Below, in pieces: positions 6,817-14,837 of a stretch of 55,300 nucleotides of DNA. How positions within the stretch are numbered: position 1 is the first letter of the stretch; every line of letters starts with the position of its first letter. The translations under genes were made by a program, and so were the position numbers. Source of the stretch: Nitrospira sp. (GTDB lineage Bacteria > Nitrospirota > Nitrospiria > Nitrospirales > Nitrospiraceae); the NCBI GenBank assembly GCA_029865225.1, contig JAOUHJ010000016.1, positions 1 to 55,300 of the forward strand, written 5' to 3'. The notes below the pieces were generated by a model. That model ran no database searches. It was given only the letters and a program-made list of their open reading frames with translations, and was not told the origin of the DNA.

Positions 6817-9450
6817 TTACCGCTGCAAAGCCTTTTCGACCAAGCCAAAGACTTTTTCCAACGCCGCATCAAGCTTGGCTGGATCCTTGCCTCCGGCCTG
6901 AGCCATTTCAGGTCGACCGCCGCCGCTGCCTCCGACTTCGGCGGCCATCGCTTTGATCAGATCGCCTGCCTTAACCTTCCCGATCAAGTCTTTCGTCACC
7001 ACAACCAGCAATGAAACTTTCCCATCTCCCAAAGCTGCGCCCAGCGCAATCACGCCGCTCTTCAGCTTATCCCGCAACTGATCAGCCAGCGCCCGCATAC
7101 CATTCACATCAAGCCCGTCCGTCCGTTGAACATGCACCGCCACTCCGGCAACAGTTTTGGCAGTCGAAGCGGCTGCCGATCCGCCGGCCATCTTGAGCTT
7201 GAGCTCTTCCAACTCCCGTTCCTTGTCCTTAAGTTGCGCCATCAGTTTGCGAGTCTTGGCCGCCAATTCAGATTGACCAACCTTCAACACGTCCGAGAGC
7301 TCACGGACGTCGGCTTCAAGCTTCTTCATCAACGTATAGGCCCCACTGCCGGTCTGAGCCTCGATGCGGCGTACACCGGCTGCGACACCTCCCTCCGACA
7401 CGATGCGGAACAGCCCGATGTCCCCTGTCCGCCCGACGTGGGTGCCTCCGCACAGTTCCTTGCTGAATGATTCGACGCTGACCACCCGTACCTGCTCTCC
7501 ATACTTGTCGCCAAAAAATGCCAAGGCGCCGTTAGCGACGGCATCTTGGATGTTCATGACTTCCGCACACACGGCCTCGTTCTTCCTGATCTCTTCATTC
7601 ACCGTCGACTCGATGTCGTCGATATCGCGAGACGAGAGCGGCCGAAAATGGGCGAAGTCGAACCGAAGCCGGTTTGGCCCAACCAGCGAACCGTATTGCT
7701 TCACATGAGGGCCCAAGAGATCACGCAAGGCCGCATGGACCAAGTGTGTCGCCGTGTGATTCCGAGCAGCATCCTGTCTGGTGGAGGCATTGACGGCTAG
7801 ACGCAGTTGCTCGCCTTCTCGGATCGTCCCCTTCTGAACGATGCCTTTGTGCAAGATCAGCATCGGGGCCGGCCTCGTCGTATCGGTAATCTCCACCAAC
7901 CCTTCCGGGCCCAGTAATGTCCCACAATCTCCAACCTGTCCACCGCCTTCGGCATAAAAGGGCGTCGCATCCAGCGCGAGCTCCACTTCGTCTCCCTCCG
8001 ATGCCTCCTTGACCAACTGCTCACCTTTGAGAATGGCACGCAGAACGCTGTCGCTCTCCAGCCGATCATAGCCGACAAATTGCGTGCTTCCTACGCGCTT
8101 TGCCAGTTCAGCCACCGCCGGACGGGCCGTGACTTGCTCAAACCCGCCGGTCTTGCGCGCGCGCGCGCGCTGTTCTTCAATCGCTGCATCAAATCCCGGC
8201 TCATCGACAGTCATTCCCTGCTCACGGCAGGCTTCGGTGATGAGATCCATTGGAAACCCGTACGTATCGTAGAGCTTGAAGACATCACCACCTGCCAGGA
8301 CTGTGCCTCCGGCCGCTCTGGTCATTCCAATCATATCGTTGAGAATCGGCAAGCCTTGATCGAGGGTCGCGATGAACCGCTCTTCTTCGCCTCGCGTGGC
8401 TTCGGCAATCGTGCCTGCCGCACGGGTGACCTCGGAATAGGCCGCCCCCATTTGCTCAACCACCGATGTCGTCAACCCGTACAAGAATGGCTCAACAATC
8501 CCGAGCAGCCGTCCATGACGCGCAGCACGGCGCAAGATTCGCCGCAGCACATAACCTCGTCCTTCATTGGATGGCAACACCCCATCGGTCATCAGGAAGG
8601 CGATGGCCCGCAAATGGTCGGCCACGACTCGCATGGACCGATCTAACTGGTCGTTGTCGCCATACTTCACTCCGGCGCGGTTCGCAATGGCAGTCAACAG
8701 CGGCGTGAACAGGTCGCTGTCATAATTGCTCAAGACGCCCTGCGCGACTGCCACTAGTCGTTCAAGCCCCATCCCTGTATCGATACTCGGTTTCGGCAAG
8801 GGATGAAGGGTGCCGGCGGCATCCCGGTTGTACTGCATGAAGACCAGGTTCCAGATTTCGATAACTCGATCGCCCTCTCCATTTGGCCGATCGTCGCCAG
8901 GAACCACCGCCCCTTGATCAAAATGGATCTCTGAACAAGGGCCACAGGGCCCCGTGTCGGCCATCTGCCAAAAATTGTCCTTTTCGTCGCATCGCATGAT
9001 CCGGGACGCCGGTACACCGATTTTCCTCCAGAGACGGTCCGCCTCTTCATCCTCCCGGAAGATCGTCACCCAGAGTCGGTCCTTCGCCAAGCCGACGGTC
9101 TCAGTCAAAAACTCCCAGCCGAATCGAATCGCGTCTTCCTTGAAATAATCGCCGAAGGAAAAATTTCCGAGCATCTCGAAAAACGTATGGTGCCGCCTCG
9201 TATATCCGACATTTTCCAGATCGTTGTGCTTGCCGCCGGCACGCAGACACTTTTGCACCGTCACCGCGCGTTTGTAGGCGCGCGATTCTTCGCCGAGAAA
9301 CACCCGCTTGAACTGATTCATCCCGGCATTGGTGAACAACAGCGTCGGATCAGCCTGTGGAATCAGAGCAGAGCTGGGAACAGCCTGGTGGCCGTGCTGC
9401 TCAAAATAGCGAATAAAGGCACGCCGGAGCTCAGTCGCGCTATTCTTCAT
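6817..9450 (-). CDS. alaS: Alanyl-tRNA synthetase
   Basis: A class II synthetase of 877 residues that charges tRNA-Ala and edits mischarged Ser/Gly. The N-terminal catalytic core has PTLLFTNAGMNQFK and RRHHTFFEMLGNFSFGDYF (motif 2 region). The editing domain has the zinc ligands HTATHLVHAALR and CGGTHVGRTGDIG. A DHHA1 domain with a glycine-rich GGSGGGRPEMAQAGG block ends the protein. All are in order and the length is normal. Start: the ATG at 9450 has AAGGA eight bases upstream and lies within the last codons of recX (11-base overlap); a GTG two codons earlier is possible. A 16-base GC dinucleotide run at 8155-8170 encodes RARAR in a linker. Confidence 0.97.
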   Translation of the reverse strand: MKNSATELRRAFIRYFEQHGHQAVPSSALIPQADPTLLFTNAGMNQFKRVFLGEESRAYKRAVTVQKCLRAGGKHNDLENVGYTRRHHTFFEMLGNFSFGDYFKEDAIRFGWEFLTETVGLAKDRLWVTIFREDEEADRLWRKIGVPASRIMRCDEKDNFWQMADTGPCGPCSEIHFDQGAVVPGDDRPNGEGDRVIEIWNLVFMQYNRDAAGTLHPLPKPSIDTGMGLERLVAVAQGVLSNYDSDLFTPLLTAIANRAGVKYGDNDQLDRSMRVVADHLRAIAFLMTDGVLPSNEGRGYVLRRILRRAARHGRLLGIVEPFLYGLTTSVVEQMGAAYSEVTRAAGTIAEATRGEEERFIATLDQGLPILNDMIGMTRAAGGTVLAGGDVFKLYDTYGFPMDLITEACREQGMTVDEPGFDAAIEEQRARARKTGGFEQVTARPAVAELAKRVGSTQFVGYDRLESDSVLRAILKGEQLVKEASEGDEVELALDATPFYAEGGGQVGDCGTLLGPEGLVEITDTTRPAPMLILHKGIVQKGTIREGEQLRLAVNASTRQDAARNHTATHLVHAALRDLLGPHVKQYGSLVGPNRLRFDFAHFRPLSSRDIDDIESTVNEEIRKNEAVCAEVMNIQDAVANGALAFFGDKYGEQVRVVSVESFSKELCGGTHVGRTGDIGLFRIVSEGGVAAGVRRIEAQTGSGAYTLMKKLEADVRELSDVLKVGQSELAAKTRKLMAQLKDKERELEELKLKMAGGSAAASTAKTVAGVAVHVQRTDGLDVNGMRALADQLRDKLKSGVIALGAALGDGKVSLLVVVTKDLIGKVKAGDLIKAMAAEVGGSGGGRPEMAQAGGKDPAKLDAALEKVFGLVEKALQR

Positions 9451-9937
9451 GGGCACATTCCTTGTTCATTTCTACCCTCGTCATTATATGATCGATCGTC
9501 TCTTCAGTGAAACCCCGTTGATGGAGCAGGCGCCCAATTTGGACCGGCGTTAACCGGCGTCCAGGCCTTTCCGCCTTTCTCACCACTCGTTGCGCCAAGG
9601 TCTCCTCATCAATCGATCGAAAGACTTCGGCAGCCACTTGGTCGGCCAAACGATCGGCAATTCCCTTTGCCTGCAATTCTTCCGTCAGCCGTTCCAGACC
9701 CACTGGTCGAGACACCAACCGCTTCTCAGCGTATCGCCGGGCATAGGCCGCATCATCAAGATAGCGGAGCTCAGATAGGCGGCGAATCGTCTGCTTGGCC
9801 CAGAGAGGCGAGACGCCGTGTGAGGCGAGAAACTGATCGATTTGCGCGGTTGTCCGATCTCGATAAGCTAAAAAGCGAACGGCGAGCCGGAAGACATCTT
9901 CCGGACTCGACAAGGTTGCGCGTGCACGAGCCGTCAC
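9440..9937 (-). CDS. recX: Regulatory protein RecX
   Basis: RecX binds the RecA filament and limits its growth. The protein consists of three-helix repeats: SPEDVFRLAVRFLAYRDRTTAQIDQFL, RRLSELRYLDDAAYARRYAEKRL and LHQRGFTEETIDHIMTRV are recognisable RecX modules. The frame is open far into recA, but that part is only a basic read-through of the recA tail. I choose the GTG at 9937, four bases after the recA stop; a TTG at 9913 is the alternative. At about 165 residues it has family-typical length. The stop overlaps the alaS start. The recA-recX-alaS order is common in bacteria and fits co-regulation of recX with recA. Confidence 0.88.
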   Translation of the reverse strand: MTARARATLSSPEDVFRLAVRFLAYRDRTTAQIDQFLASHGVSPLWAKQTIRRLSELRYLDDAAYARRYAEKRLVSRPVGLERLTEELQAKGIADRLADQVAAEVFRSIDEETLAQRVVRKAERPGRRLTPVQIGRLLHQRGFTEETIDHIMTRVEMNKECAHEE

Positions 9938-9941
9938 ACTC

Positions 9942-11045
9942 CTACTGCGATCGATGCGCCCGTTTGTCCTCGCTTCGTCCAACAGGCTTCTCTTCCTTGA
10001 CTTCCTTCGCTTCCTTCGTCTCTTTCGCTTCCGATTTCTTCTCAGCACGAGCTGGAACACCGGCGGCTTCTCGAATGCGCGCTTCAATCTCGCGTGCCGT
10101 GGACGCGTTGGTCTTCAGAAACTCTCGAACCGCATCACGTCCCTGTCCGATGCGTTCTCCCTTATAGGAGTACCAGGCTCCGGATTTCTCAATGATCTTC
10201 TTGTCGACACCGAGATCCACCAACTCGCCGGTCTTGGAAATCCCCTCGGCAAACATGATGTCGAACTCTGCCTGCCGGAACGGAGGCGCCATCTTGTTCT
10301 TCACGACTTTGACGCGAACCCGGCTGCCCATCACATCCTGGCCCTCTTTAATCGACTCGATGCGGCGGATATCCAACCGGACAGACGAGTAAAACTTCAG
10401 CGCGTTGCCGCCAGTCGTCGTCTCAGGATTGCCGAACATCACGCCGAGCTTCATGCGAATTTGATTGATAAAGATCACCGTCGTCAGGGATTTCGAAATG
10501 GCCGCCGTGAGCTTTCTGAGCGCCTGCGACATGAGCCGCGCCTGCAGCCCCATATGGGCATCACCCATCTCTCCTTCGATTTCCGCGCGTGGAGTCAACG
10601 CTGCCACCGAGTCGATCACAATCAAATCGATCGCGCCGCTTCGCACTAAGGTTTCAGCTATCTCCAATGCCTGTTCACCAGTGTCCGGTTGCGACACCAG
10701 GAGATCGTCTGGTTGAACACCGAGTTTTTTGCCATAGGCGAGGTCCAGCGCATGCTCCGCATCGATAAAGGCGGCCACCCCACCCATCTTCTGCACCTCG
10801 GCAATGCAGTGCAACGTCATCGTCGTCTTGCCAGAAGCCTCTGGTCCAAAGATCTCAATAACCCGTCCGCGCGGCAAACCTCCGACCCCGAGTGCAATAT
10901 CGAGCGTCAGTGAGCCAGTCGAAATCGCCGGCACATCGACCTTCTCTTCAGCTCCCAGCTTCATGATGGCGCCCTTCCCGTATTGCTTCTCGATCTGGGA
11001 TAGGGCGAGGTCGAGTGCGCGCTTCTTGTCGTCTTTTTCGGACAT
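9942..11045 (-). CDS. recA: Recombinase RecA
   Basis: A 367-residue RecA: the Walker A region is [10 protein letters not shown] (alanine where many RecAs have serine), with the diagnostic [34 protein letters not shown], the [21 protein letters not shown] (L2) loop and a C-terminal [11 protein letters not shown] segment. RecA forms filaments on single-stranded DNA and drives strand exchange and LexA cleavage. The last 35 residues are a Lys/Glu-rich repeat-like tail ([18 protein letters not shown]). Such acidic or charged tails modulate DNA binding in other RecAs. A good ribosome site (TAGGAG) lies seven bases before the ATG. recX follows four bases downstream. Confidence 0.98.
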   Translation of the reverse strand: MSEKDDKKRALDLALSQIEKQYGKGAIMKLGAEEKVDVPAISTGSLTLDIALGVGGLPRGRVIEIFGPEASGKTTMTLHCIAEVQKMGGVAAFIDAEHALDLAYGKKLGVQPDDLLVSQPDTGEQALEIAETLVRSGAIDLIVIDSVAALTPRAEIEGEMGDAHMGLQARLMSQALRKLTAAISKSLTTVIFINQIRMKLGVMFGNPETTTGGNALKFYSSVRLDIRRIESIKEGQDVMGSRVRVKVVKNKMAPPFRQAEFDIMFAEGISKTGELVDLGVDKKIIEKSGAWYSYKGERIGQGRDAVREFLKTNASTAREIEARIREAAGVPARAEKKSEAKETKEAKEVKEEKPVGRSEDKRAHRSQ

Positions 11046-11081
11046 ACGAATCTCCTACGATGAAAAGAATGAATCCGAGCG

Positions 11082-11087
11082 ATTATA
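11082..11087 (-). promoter_or_regulatory. Putative -10 element of the recA operon promoter
   Basis: A perfect TATAAT on the minus strand lies 37 bases upstream of the recA start codon. The -35 hexamer at the right distance is poor, which would fit a promoter needing an activator or an extended -10, but this is an inference. I see no recognisable LexA box of the E. coli or Bacillus type next to it. Confidence 0.4.
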
Positions 11088-11324
11088 CCCAAGTGGGCAA
11101 GCGAAGCATAGCCTGATCTCAGGCAAGAGCGTCTCCACGTCGCCCGGAATCTTCCTTCCTGGCCCTCACCTGCATGCAGGCACGATCAGCCCTAGCCGAT
11201 CCTACGGCTATGTATCTCTACCCGCACGAACAGGAGATCGATAATCTGCCGCGAAGAGTGAGATGAGTATTTTTCTTTGAAACATCGAACACGCCACGTA
11301 CAGGCTCACAGGGAGATAACAGGA

Positions 11325-11720
11325 ATGGAGCGCATACGATTTCGTTGGCATGTCTTTCGGCAGGTAACTATTGCGGTCGTTACGGTGAGCTTTACCGGAT
11401 GCTCGATCTTTGCCCCATCCATGCAAAGGATTCAAGTGAGCTCCTCACCCGATGGTGCCACGGTCGTCGCCGGAGGAACACCGGTGGGGGAAACGCCCAT
11501 TCAATTCGAAGCGCACAGGGGCAAGGACCTCCTCATTGAAGTCAAGAAACCAGGGTATCAGAGCCAATTCCGCACGACATCTCGCACCCTCAGCTCGATC
11601 GGGACGGTCGATGTCATTGGGGCCTATTTCATCCTCTTGCCACTCTTAGGCCTGTTGTCGTCCGGAGCATGGAAACACGATCCTGAAACTTATGGGTTTG
11701 TCCTGGAGCCGGAAAAGTAG
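11325..11720 (+). CDS. PEGA-domain lipoprotein
   Basis: A 131-residue protein with a lipoprotein signal: hydrophobic VTIAVVTVSFTGC with the lipidated cysteine at about residue 26. A PEGA domain follows (QVSSSPDGATVVAGGTPVGETPI), a small beta domain common in surface and S-layer-associated proteins. A hydrophobic segment near residues 95-110 (GAYFILLPLLGLLSSG) may be a membrane helix. The frame is open from 11277, but the ATG at 11325 has GGGAG upstream and yields a standard signal peptide. It stands alone between the recA promoter and the toxin-antitoxin pair. The function is unknown. Confidence 0.75.
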   Translation: MERIRFRWHVFRQVTIAVVTVSFTGCSIFAPSMQRIQVSSSPDGATVVAGGTPVGETPIQFEAHRGKDLLIEVKKPGYQSQFRTTSRTLSSIGTVDVIGAYFILLPLLGLLSSGAWKHDPETYGFVLEPEK

Positions 11721-11905
11721 CGTTCGGCTCTGCCTCTATGATAATGACCGGCCAAAGGAGAGGTTCTGGCTTGAGGATGAACATGGATGGTGATCGGACA
11801 ACAATATCTCCTCTTGAGCTTGCCGGTCGGCGGTGGGGTTCCACTTCTGCTCCCGGACTACGCACACGAAATCTATCAGATTGACTTGAAGTTGAGTGCG
11901 GTCAC

Positions 11906-12187
11906 TTAGCTGGCAAGCTTATGGAAAGAAATGCCGGTCATATCGAGATCTTTGCCGACACGGAATAACCGTTCGACGGCATCGCTGATCTTAAGGGCTG
12001 TCTGGCCAGGCACGCTTCTCGTCCCGCATCGTTCACACAGCATGGCTCTAACATTTTCGACGTCAGCATAGAATCCGCCGCGTTCAAAGTGCAACGAGGT
12101 CCTGCCCCGACGCATAGCCGCGCCACATTCGGGACACGTTTTTCTCTCTAACTCCTTCGTTTTTTTCGTACTTGGCTTCTTATCCAT
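11906..12187 (-). CDS. YgiT-type zinc-finger protein, probable antitoxin
   Basis: A 93-residue protein with two CxxC knuckles (CPECGAAM and CERCGTRSVPGQ) separated by about 32 residues. This is the YgiT/MqsA N-terminal zinc domain that caps toxins of several type II systems; the C-terminal segment GQTALKISDAVERLF is also typical. No full MqsA-type HTH is present, so it may not bind DNA by itself. The 5' end overlaps the DUF4258 gene by 40 bases. The toxin-first order is usual for DUF4258/YgiT pairs. Confidence 0.8.
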   Translation of the reverse strand: MDKKPSTKKTKELERKTCPECGAAMRRGRTSLHFERGGFYADVENVRAMLCERCGTRSVPGQTALKISDAVERLFRVGKDLDMTGISFHKLAS

Positions 12188-12501
12188 TGGTCCCTTTGAG
12201 GAATGTACGTGGTGACAATATCCACGAACTTCTTAGCACGGAAGTCTACCACAACGTGAATCGGAATCGCATCCGCATTGCATCCATAGATCAGACATCG
12301 GTGTCGCTCTGGATATCGCTCAATGATAGCCCCCGTCCGGATCACATCAAGCATGTCGGCCACGTTGATCCCATCCTTAAATCCCTCGGTTAACGCATGA
12401 TCTGTGACAAAGAAACGGCCTTTCTGAATGGCAGCCCGAATGGCATCAATTTCCATGGCCGCCGCAGAATAACGAAACGCAGGAAGGTCGTCAAACTCCA
12501 T
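12148..12501 (-). CDS. DUF4258 protein, probable toxin of a type II toxin-antitoxin pair
   Basis: The segment from the second methionine on (IDAIRAAIQKGRFFVTDHAL) matches DUF4258. The family resembles RelE/BrnT-like small RNases and is usually encoded with YgiT zinc-finger partners. Visible hallmarks are the DHAL motif, an IIERYPERHRCLIYG strand pair and VVVDFRAKKFVDIVTTY. The annotated start gives 117 residues; the in-frame ATG at 12456 gives about 102 and fits family length better. No clear ribosome site helps decide. RNase activity is a family-level inference and no catalytic residues were verified. Confidence 0.75.
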   Translation of the reverse strand: MEFDDLPAFRYSAAAMEIDAIRAAIQKGRFFVTDHALTEGFKDGINVADMLDVIRTGAIIERYPERHRCLIYGCNADAIPIHVVVDFRAKKFVDIVTTYIPQRDQWIRSQVRKKRRS

Positions 12502-12879
12502 AATCGGGTTGAATGCACAAAAACTCCTTAGACCTGAATCAGCGTCTTACATACAAACAACGGATGCCCCCTCTGCTCCGGGCAACACTCTCAAGCGCTC
12601 ATAACCTGAAAACCAACCTACTCCATTCGCTTGCGCAGTGACGCTCAATGCGTATTGGAAAGCTGGACAGGACATCCCTCCAACATGACTGGCGAGACTA
12701 GTTCTTGGTTCATGGAATCACGAAAGGGAATACCACCGTATGAGGAACAAGTGAGAGAAGAATTAGGGTTCCCAACAGGGCGAAGTCAAGAACCGACCCC
12801 CAGCGTAGAGGAGCCTTCGAGATGGGCGCCTTCTTTTATGGGTTTCGAGGACTACCAGGAACCCATCCGCTACATCGCG
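12502..12879. other. Intergenic stretch without a supported gene
   Basis: About 380 bases between the DUF4258 gene and an unknown gene. A plus-strand frame runs from a TTG at 12631 to 12930, with an ATG at 12685. It has no ribosome site, no recognisable domain, and its end overlaps the opposite gene. It is proline- and glutamate-rich and could be a remnant. I see no clear promoter or hairpin here. Confidence 0.4.
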
Positions 12880-13614
12880 CTAATAGCTAGAATTCTCATC
12901 ATTCCCATAGGCATACCGCGAGGCATCTAGCTCGATAAAAAATACGTCGGTATCGGAGTGATGGCCAAACAGTGTCGTGCGAAGCCCTATGGGTGGGATA
13001 TCCTTTAACAGAGCCGCCCCCCTCTTTTGTACCTTCGCCCTGTTTTCCTCAATCATCTTCACGGTGTTCACATCAAGCTTTTGGTTCTTATGTACAGCCC
13101 ATGTTGCCCTTGTCCGACAAACCATCGTACCTAAGAGGTTGCCGTTCTTTTCTGGATTCACCCATGAGAATTCAGTCGGTGGTTCAGCTATAAAAACTGT
13201 AACCACCACGGCGCGTCCTTCTCCTGGGGCTGGAATCCAAGCCATCGGTTCCTTCTCTTCCGAGGCAAACTCCGCCAAGTCACTGTCCGGAACAAGGATC
13301 TGAAAACCTTTGACAACGGGACTACCTGGGAGGACCCATCGGTGCCAATGACGACTTGAAAATCCGAACTTCTTCGACTCGAACTCCTTGGTGAACCCAA
13401 CGCTGCACCGTCGGTCCCGGTGCAGGCTGACCTTGAGGGTAGCTCCTATAGAGCGCATCGAAAGGTAACAGTCTCCCTTTTTGTCACCCCACATTCTCCA
13501 AGTGGAGCTGCGTCGGCCATCCTTCGTGCCAACTGCCCATCGCACCCCGTCACGAGGATGCAGGTCGTGCATGGTGTACGAATATCCCTCACCACCGATC
13601 GTTCGTGGTGTCAT
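12880..13614 (-). CDS. Hypothetical protein of the accessory island
   Basis: A 244-residue protein I do not recognise. It has no signal peptide or membrane segment. Tryptophan- and charge-rich stretches (TWRMWGDKKGDCYL, RHWHRWVLPGSP, FIAEPPTEFSWVNPEKNG) suggest a folded soluble protein. The C-terminal part has a basic amphipathic helix (VNTVKMIEENRAKVQKRG). No catalytic motif is evident. It lies between a toxin-antitoxin pair and a deaminase gene, with no close partner on its strand, so it may be mobile-element cargo. The start is uncertain; a methionine at residue 15 is an alternative. Coding status rests on length and plausible composition only. Confidence 0.5.
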   Translation of the reverse strand: MTPRTIGGEGYSYTMHDLHPRDGVRWAVGTKDGRRSSTWRMWGDKKGDCYLSMRSIGATLKVSLHRDRRCSVGFTKEFESKKFGFSSRHWHRWVLPGSPVVKGFQILVPDSDLAEFASEEKEPMAWIPAPGEGRAVVVTVFIAEPPTEFSWVNPEKNGNLLGTMVCRTRATWAVHKNQKLDVNTVKMIEENRAKVQKRGAALLKDIPPIGLRTTLFGHHSDTDVFFIELDASRYAYGNDENSSY

Positions 13615-13848
13615 GACAGTTAGGTAACTCCCAGATTACCGGCACTCTTGCTTGTCCTTCAGTTATGAACGAGGGTGCGATGTCAGTACGCCATCGCCGA
13701 GCGGTTCATGAGGCCAACAGCTTTCCCTCGGCGAAAACTGTAGCAAACGGTGACGGGAACTCTGCAACAGCCACCTGATTATGCAGCTTTCCAATGAAAG
13801 CTGAGCTAGAAATTAAAGCATTTCTACTTGAGTACCGATAGTGTCACC

Positions 13849-14361
13849 ATGACTAAGAAATCAAGTGGCAATACCAAGAGCACCCGGCAAAGTTGGGATG
13901 AGTATTTTTATGAAATGGCTAAACTTGTCGCAACTCGGTCTCGTGATGATTGCCCGGTAGGGGCGGTAGTTGTTGGAGAGGATCAGGTTGTAATTGCAAC
14001 AGGTTATAATGGGTTGGCTAGGCGTGTTTCAGACTTGGAAGAGCGCATAGACACCAAGCCAGAAAAACTTCGCTGGACTGTTCATGCTGAAGCAAACGCG
14101 ATATGTAATGCGGCTCGCGTTGGAACATCTACAAAGGATGGTACAATCTACGTTACAAAATTTCCTTGCTCAATGTGTTCAGGCTTGCTTGTACAAGCAG
14201 GTATACGCCGTCTCGTTACTCATGACACAGCTTTTTGGGGACATGATCCAAACGGCGACGATGGACAGCGATCATTGAGAATGCTAATGGAAGCAGGCGT
14301 AGAAATACATGCTCCAAATATAAATATTGGCGAAATTCCAACAGGCCGACGAGCTGCATAA
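13849..14361 (+). CDS. Cytidine/deoxycytidylate deaminase family protein
   Basis: A 170-residue zinc-dependent deaminase: the HAEANAI motif carries the zinc histidine and the proton-shuttling glutamate, and PCSMCSGLLVQAGIRRLV carries the two zinc cysteines. The CPVGAVVVGEDQVVIATGYNG block is typical of dCMP deaminases (ComEB type), which make dUMP for thymidylate synthesis. The coding sequence is visibly richer in A and T than its neighbours and uses AT-ending codons, which suggests acquisition by transfer. The ATG at 13849 is preferred over a TTG at 13828; neither has a strong ribosome site. Phages and defence islands also carry such deaminases, so a role outside housekeeping pyrimidine synthesis is possible but unproven. 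Confidence 0.85.
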   Translation: MTKKSSGNTKSTRQSWDEYFYEMAKLVATRSRDDCPVGAVVVGEDQVVIATGYNGLARRVSDLEERIDTKPEKLRWTVHAEANAICNAARVGTSTKDGTIYVTKFPCSMCSGLLVQAGIRRLVTHDTAFWGHDPNGDDGQRSLRMLMEAGVEIHAPNINIGEIPTGRRAA

Positions 14362-14477
14362 CGATGTGTAGACCTTGTTACGCATAAGTGCCGGATAGTT
14401 GAGTTTCTACCCATGTAGCACGCCACTTAGGTTCCTGACCAATACGCCCTAACAGTTAGCGCTTCAAAGAGTTGTGG

Positions 14478-14820
14478 TGACCTTCCCCTGAATCCGTGGA
14501 CACCGGGTTATGCGACCGCCGCCTGTGCTTCATACTCAGCCGGGGACCGATAGCCGAAGGTCGAGTGGCGGCACTGCCGATTATAAAACACTTCGAGATC
14601 TTCAAAGATCTCCTGCTTGGCCTCTTCCCGTGTGTGGTACTGCCGATAATGAACGAGTTCCCGTTTCAAGGTGCCAAAGAAGCTCTCGACGCAGGCGTTG
14701 TCCCAGCAAGTCCCTTTGAGCCTCATGCTGGAGATGAGACCGTACTCCTCAAGGTCATGCTGGTAGCTCGTGGCTGCATACTGACTCCCACGGTCTGTAT
14801 GGGGAGGGCAGAAAGGGGTC
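14478..14820 (-). mobile_element. Truncated IS3-family element
   Basis: The right part of an IS3-family element. It runs from a terminal-repeat-like sequence at 14478-14504 (begins TGACCTTCCCC and includes GGACACC) through the last third of the transposase, and is cut off at the right end of the IS1111-type element. No second copy of the terminal repeat is found further right, so the rest of the element has been lost rather than merely displaced. Confidence 0.7.
14508..14820 (-). pseudogene. IS3-family transposase OrfB, C-terminal fragment
   Basis: About 100 codons remain. HTDRGSQYAA holds the second aspartate of the DDE triad and CWDNACVESFFGTLKREL holds the glutamate. YNRQCRHSTFGYRSPAEYE is the standard IS3 C-terminal rve_3 segment. 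The first catalytic aspartate and the N-terminal HTH_21 region are missing, because the reading frame runs into the neighbouring element at about 14820. The fragment cannot be active. Confidence 0.85.
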
Positions 14821-14823
14821 GCC

Positions 14824-14837
14824 CATCTCGAAGGCTC
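14824..14837 (+). repeat. Subterminal inverted repeat, right end of the IS1111-type element
   Basis: CATCTCGAAGGCTC is a perfect 14-base inverted match to 16375-16388. The match stops exactly at both flanks. Subterminal rather than terminal repeats distinguish the IS1111 group from the rest of IS110. Confidence 0.85.

Noticed and set aside
9938-10087. Longer recX start inside recA
   Set aside because: The extra residues are only a basic read-through of the Lys/Glu-rich recA tail in another frame.
11045-11325. Search for a LexA box upstream of recA
   Set aside because: No E. coli-type or Bacillus-type SOS box was visible; only a -10 hexamer is supported.
12631-12930. Plus-strand frame of 99 codons starting with TTG
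   Set aside because: No ribosome site, no domain, and its 3' end overlaps the opposite gene; composition is protein-like but not sufficient.
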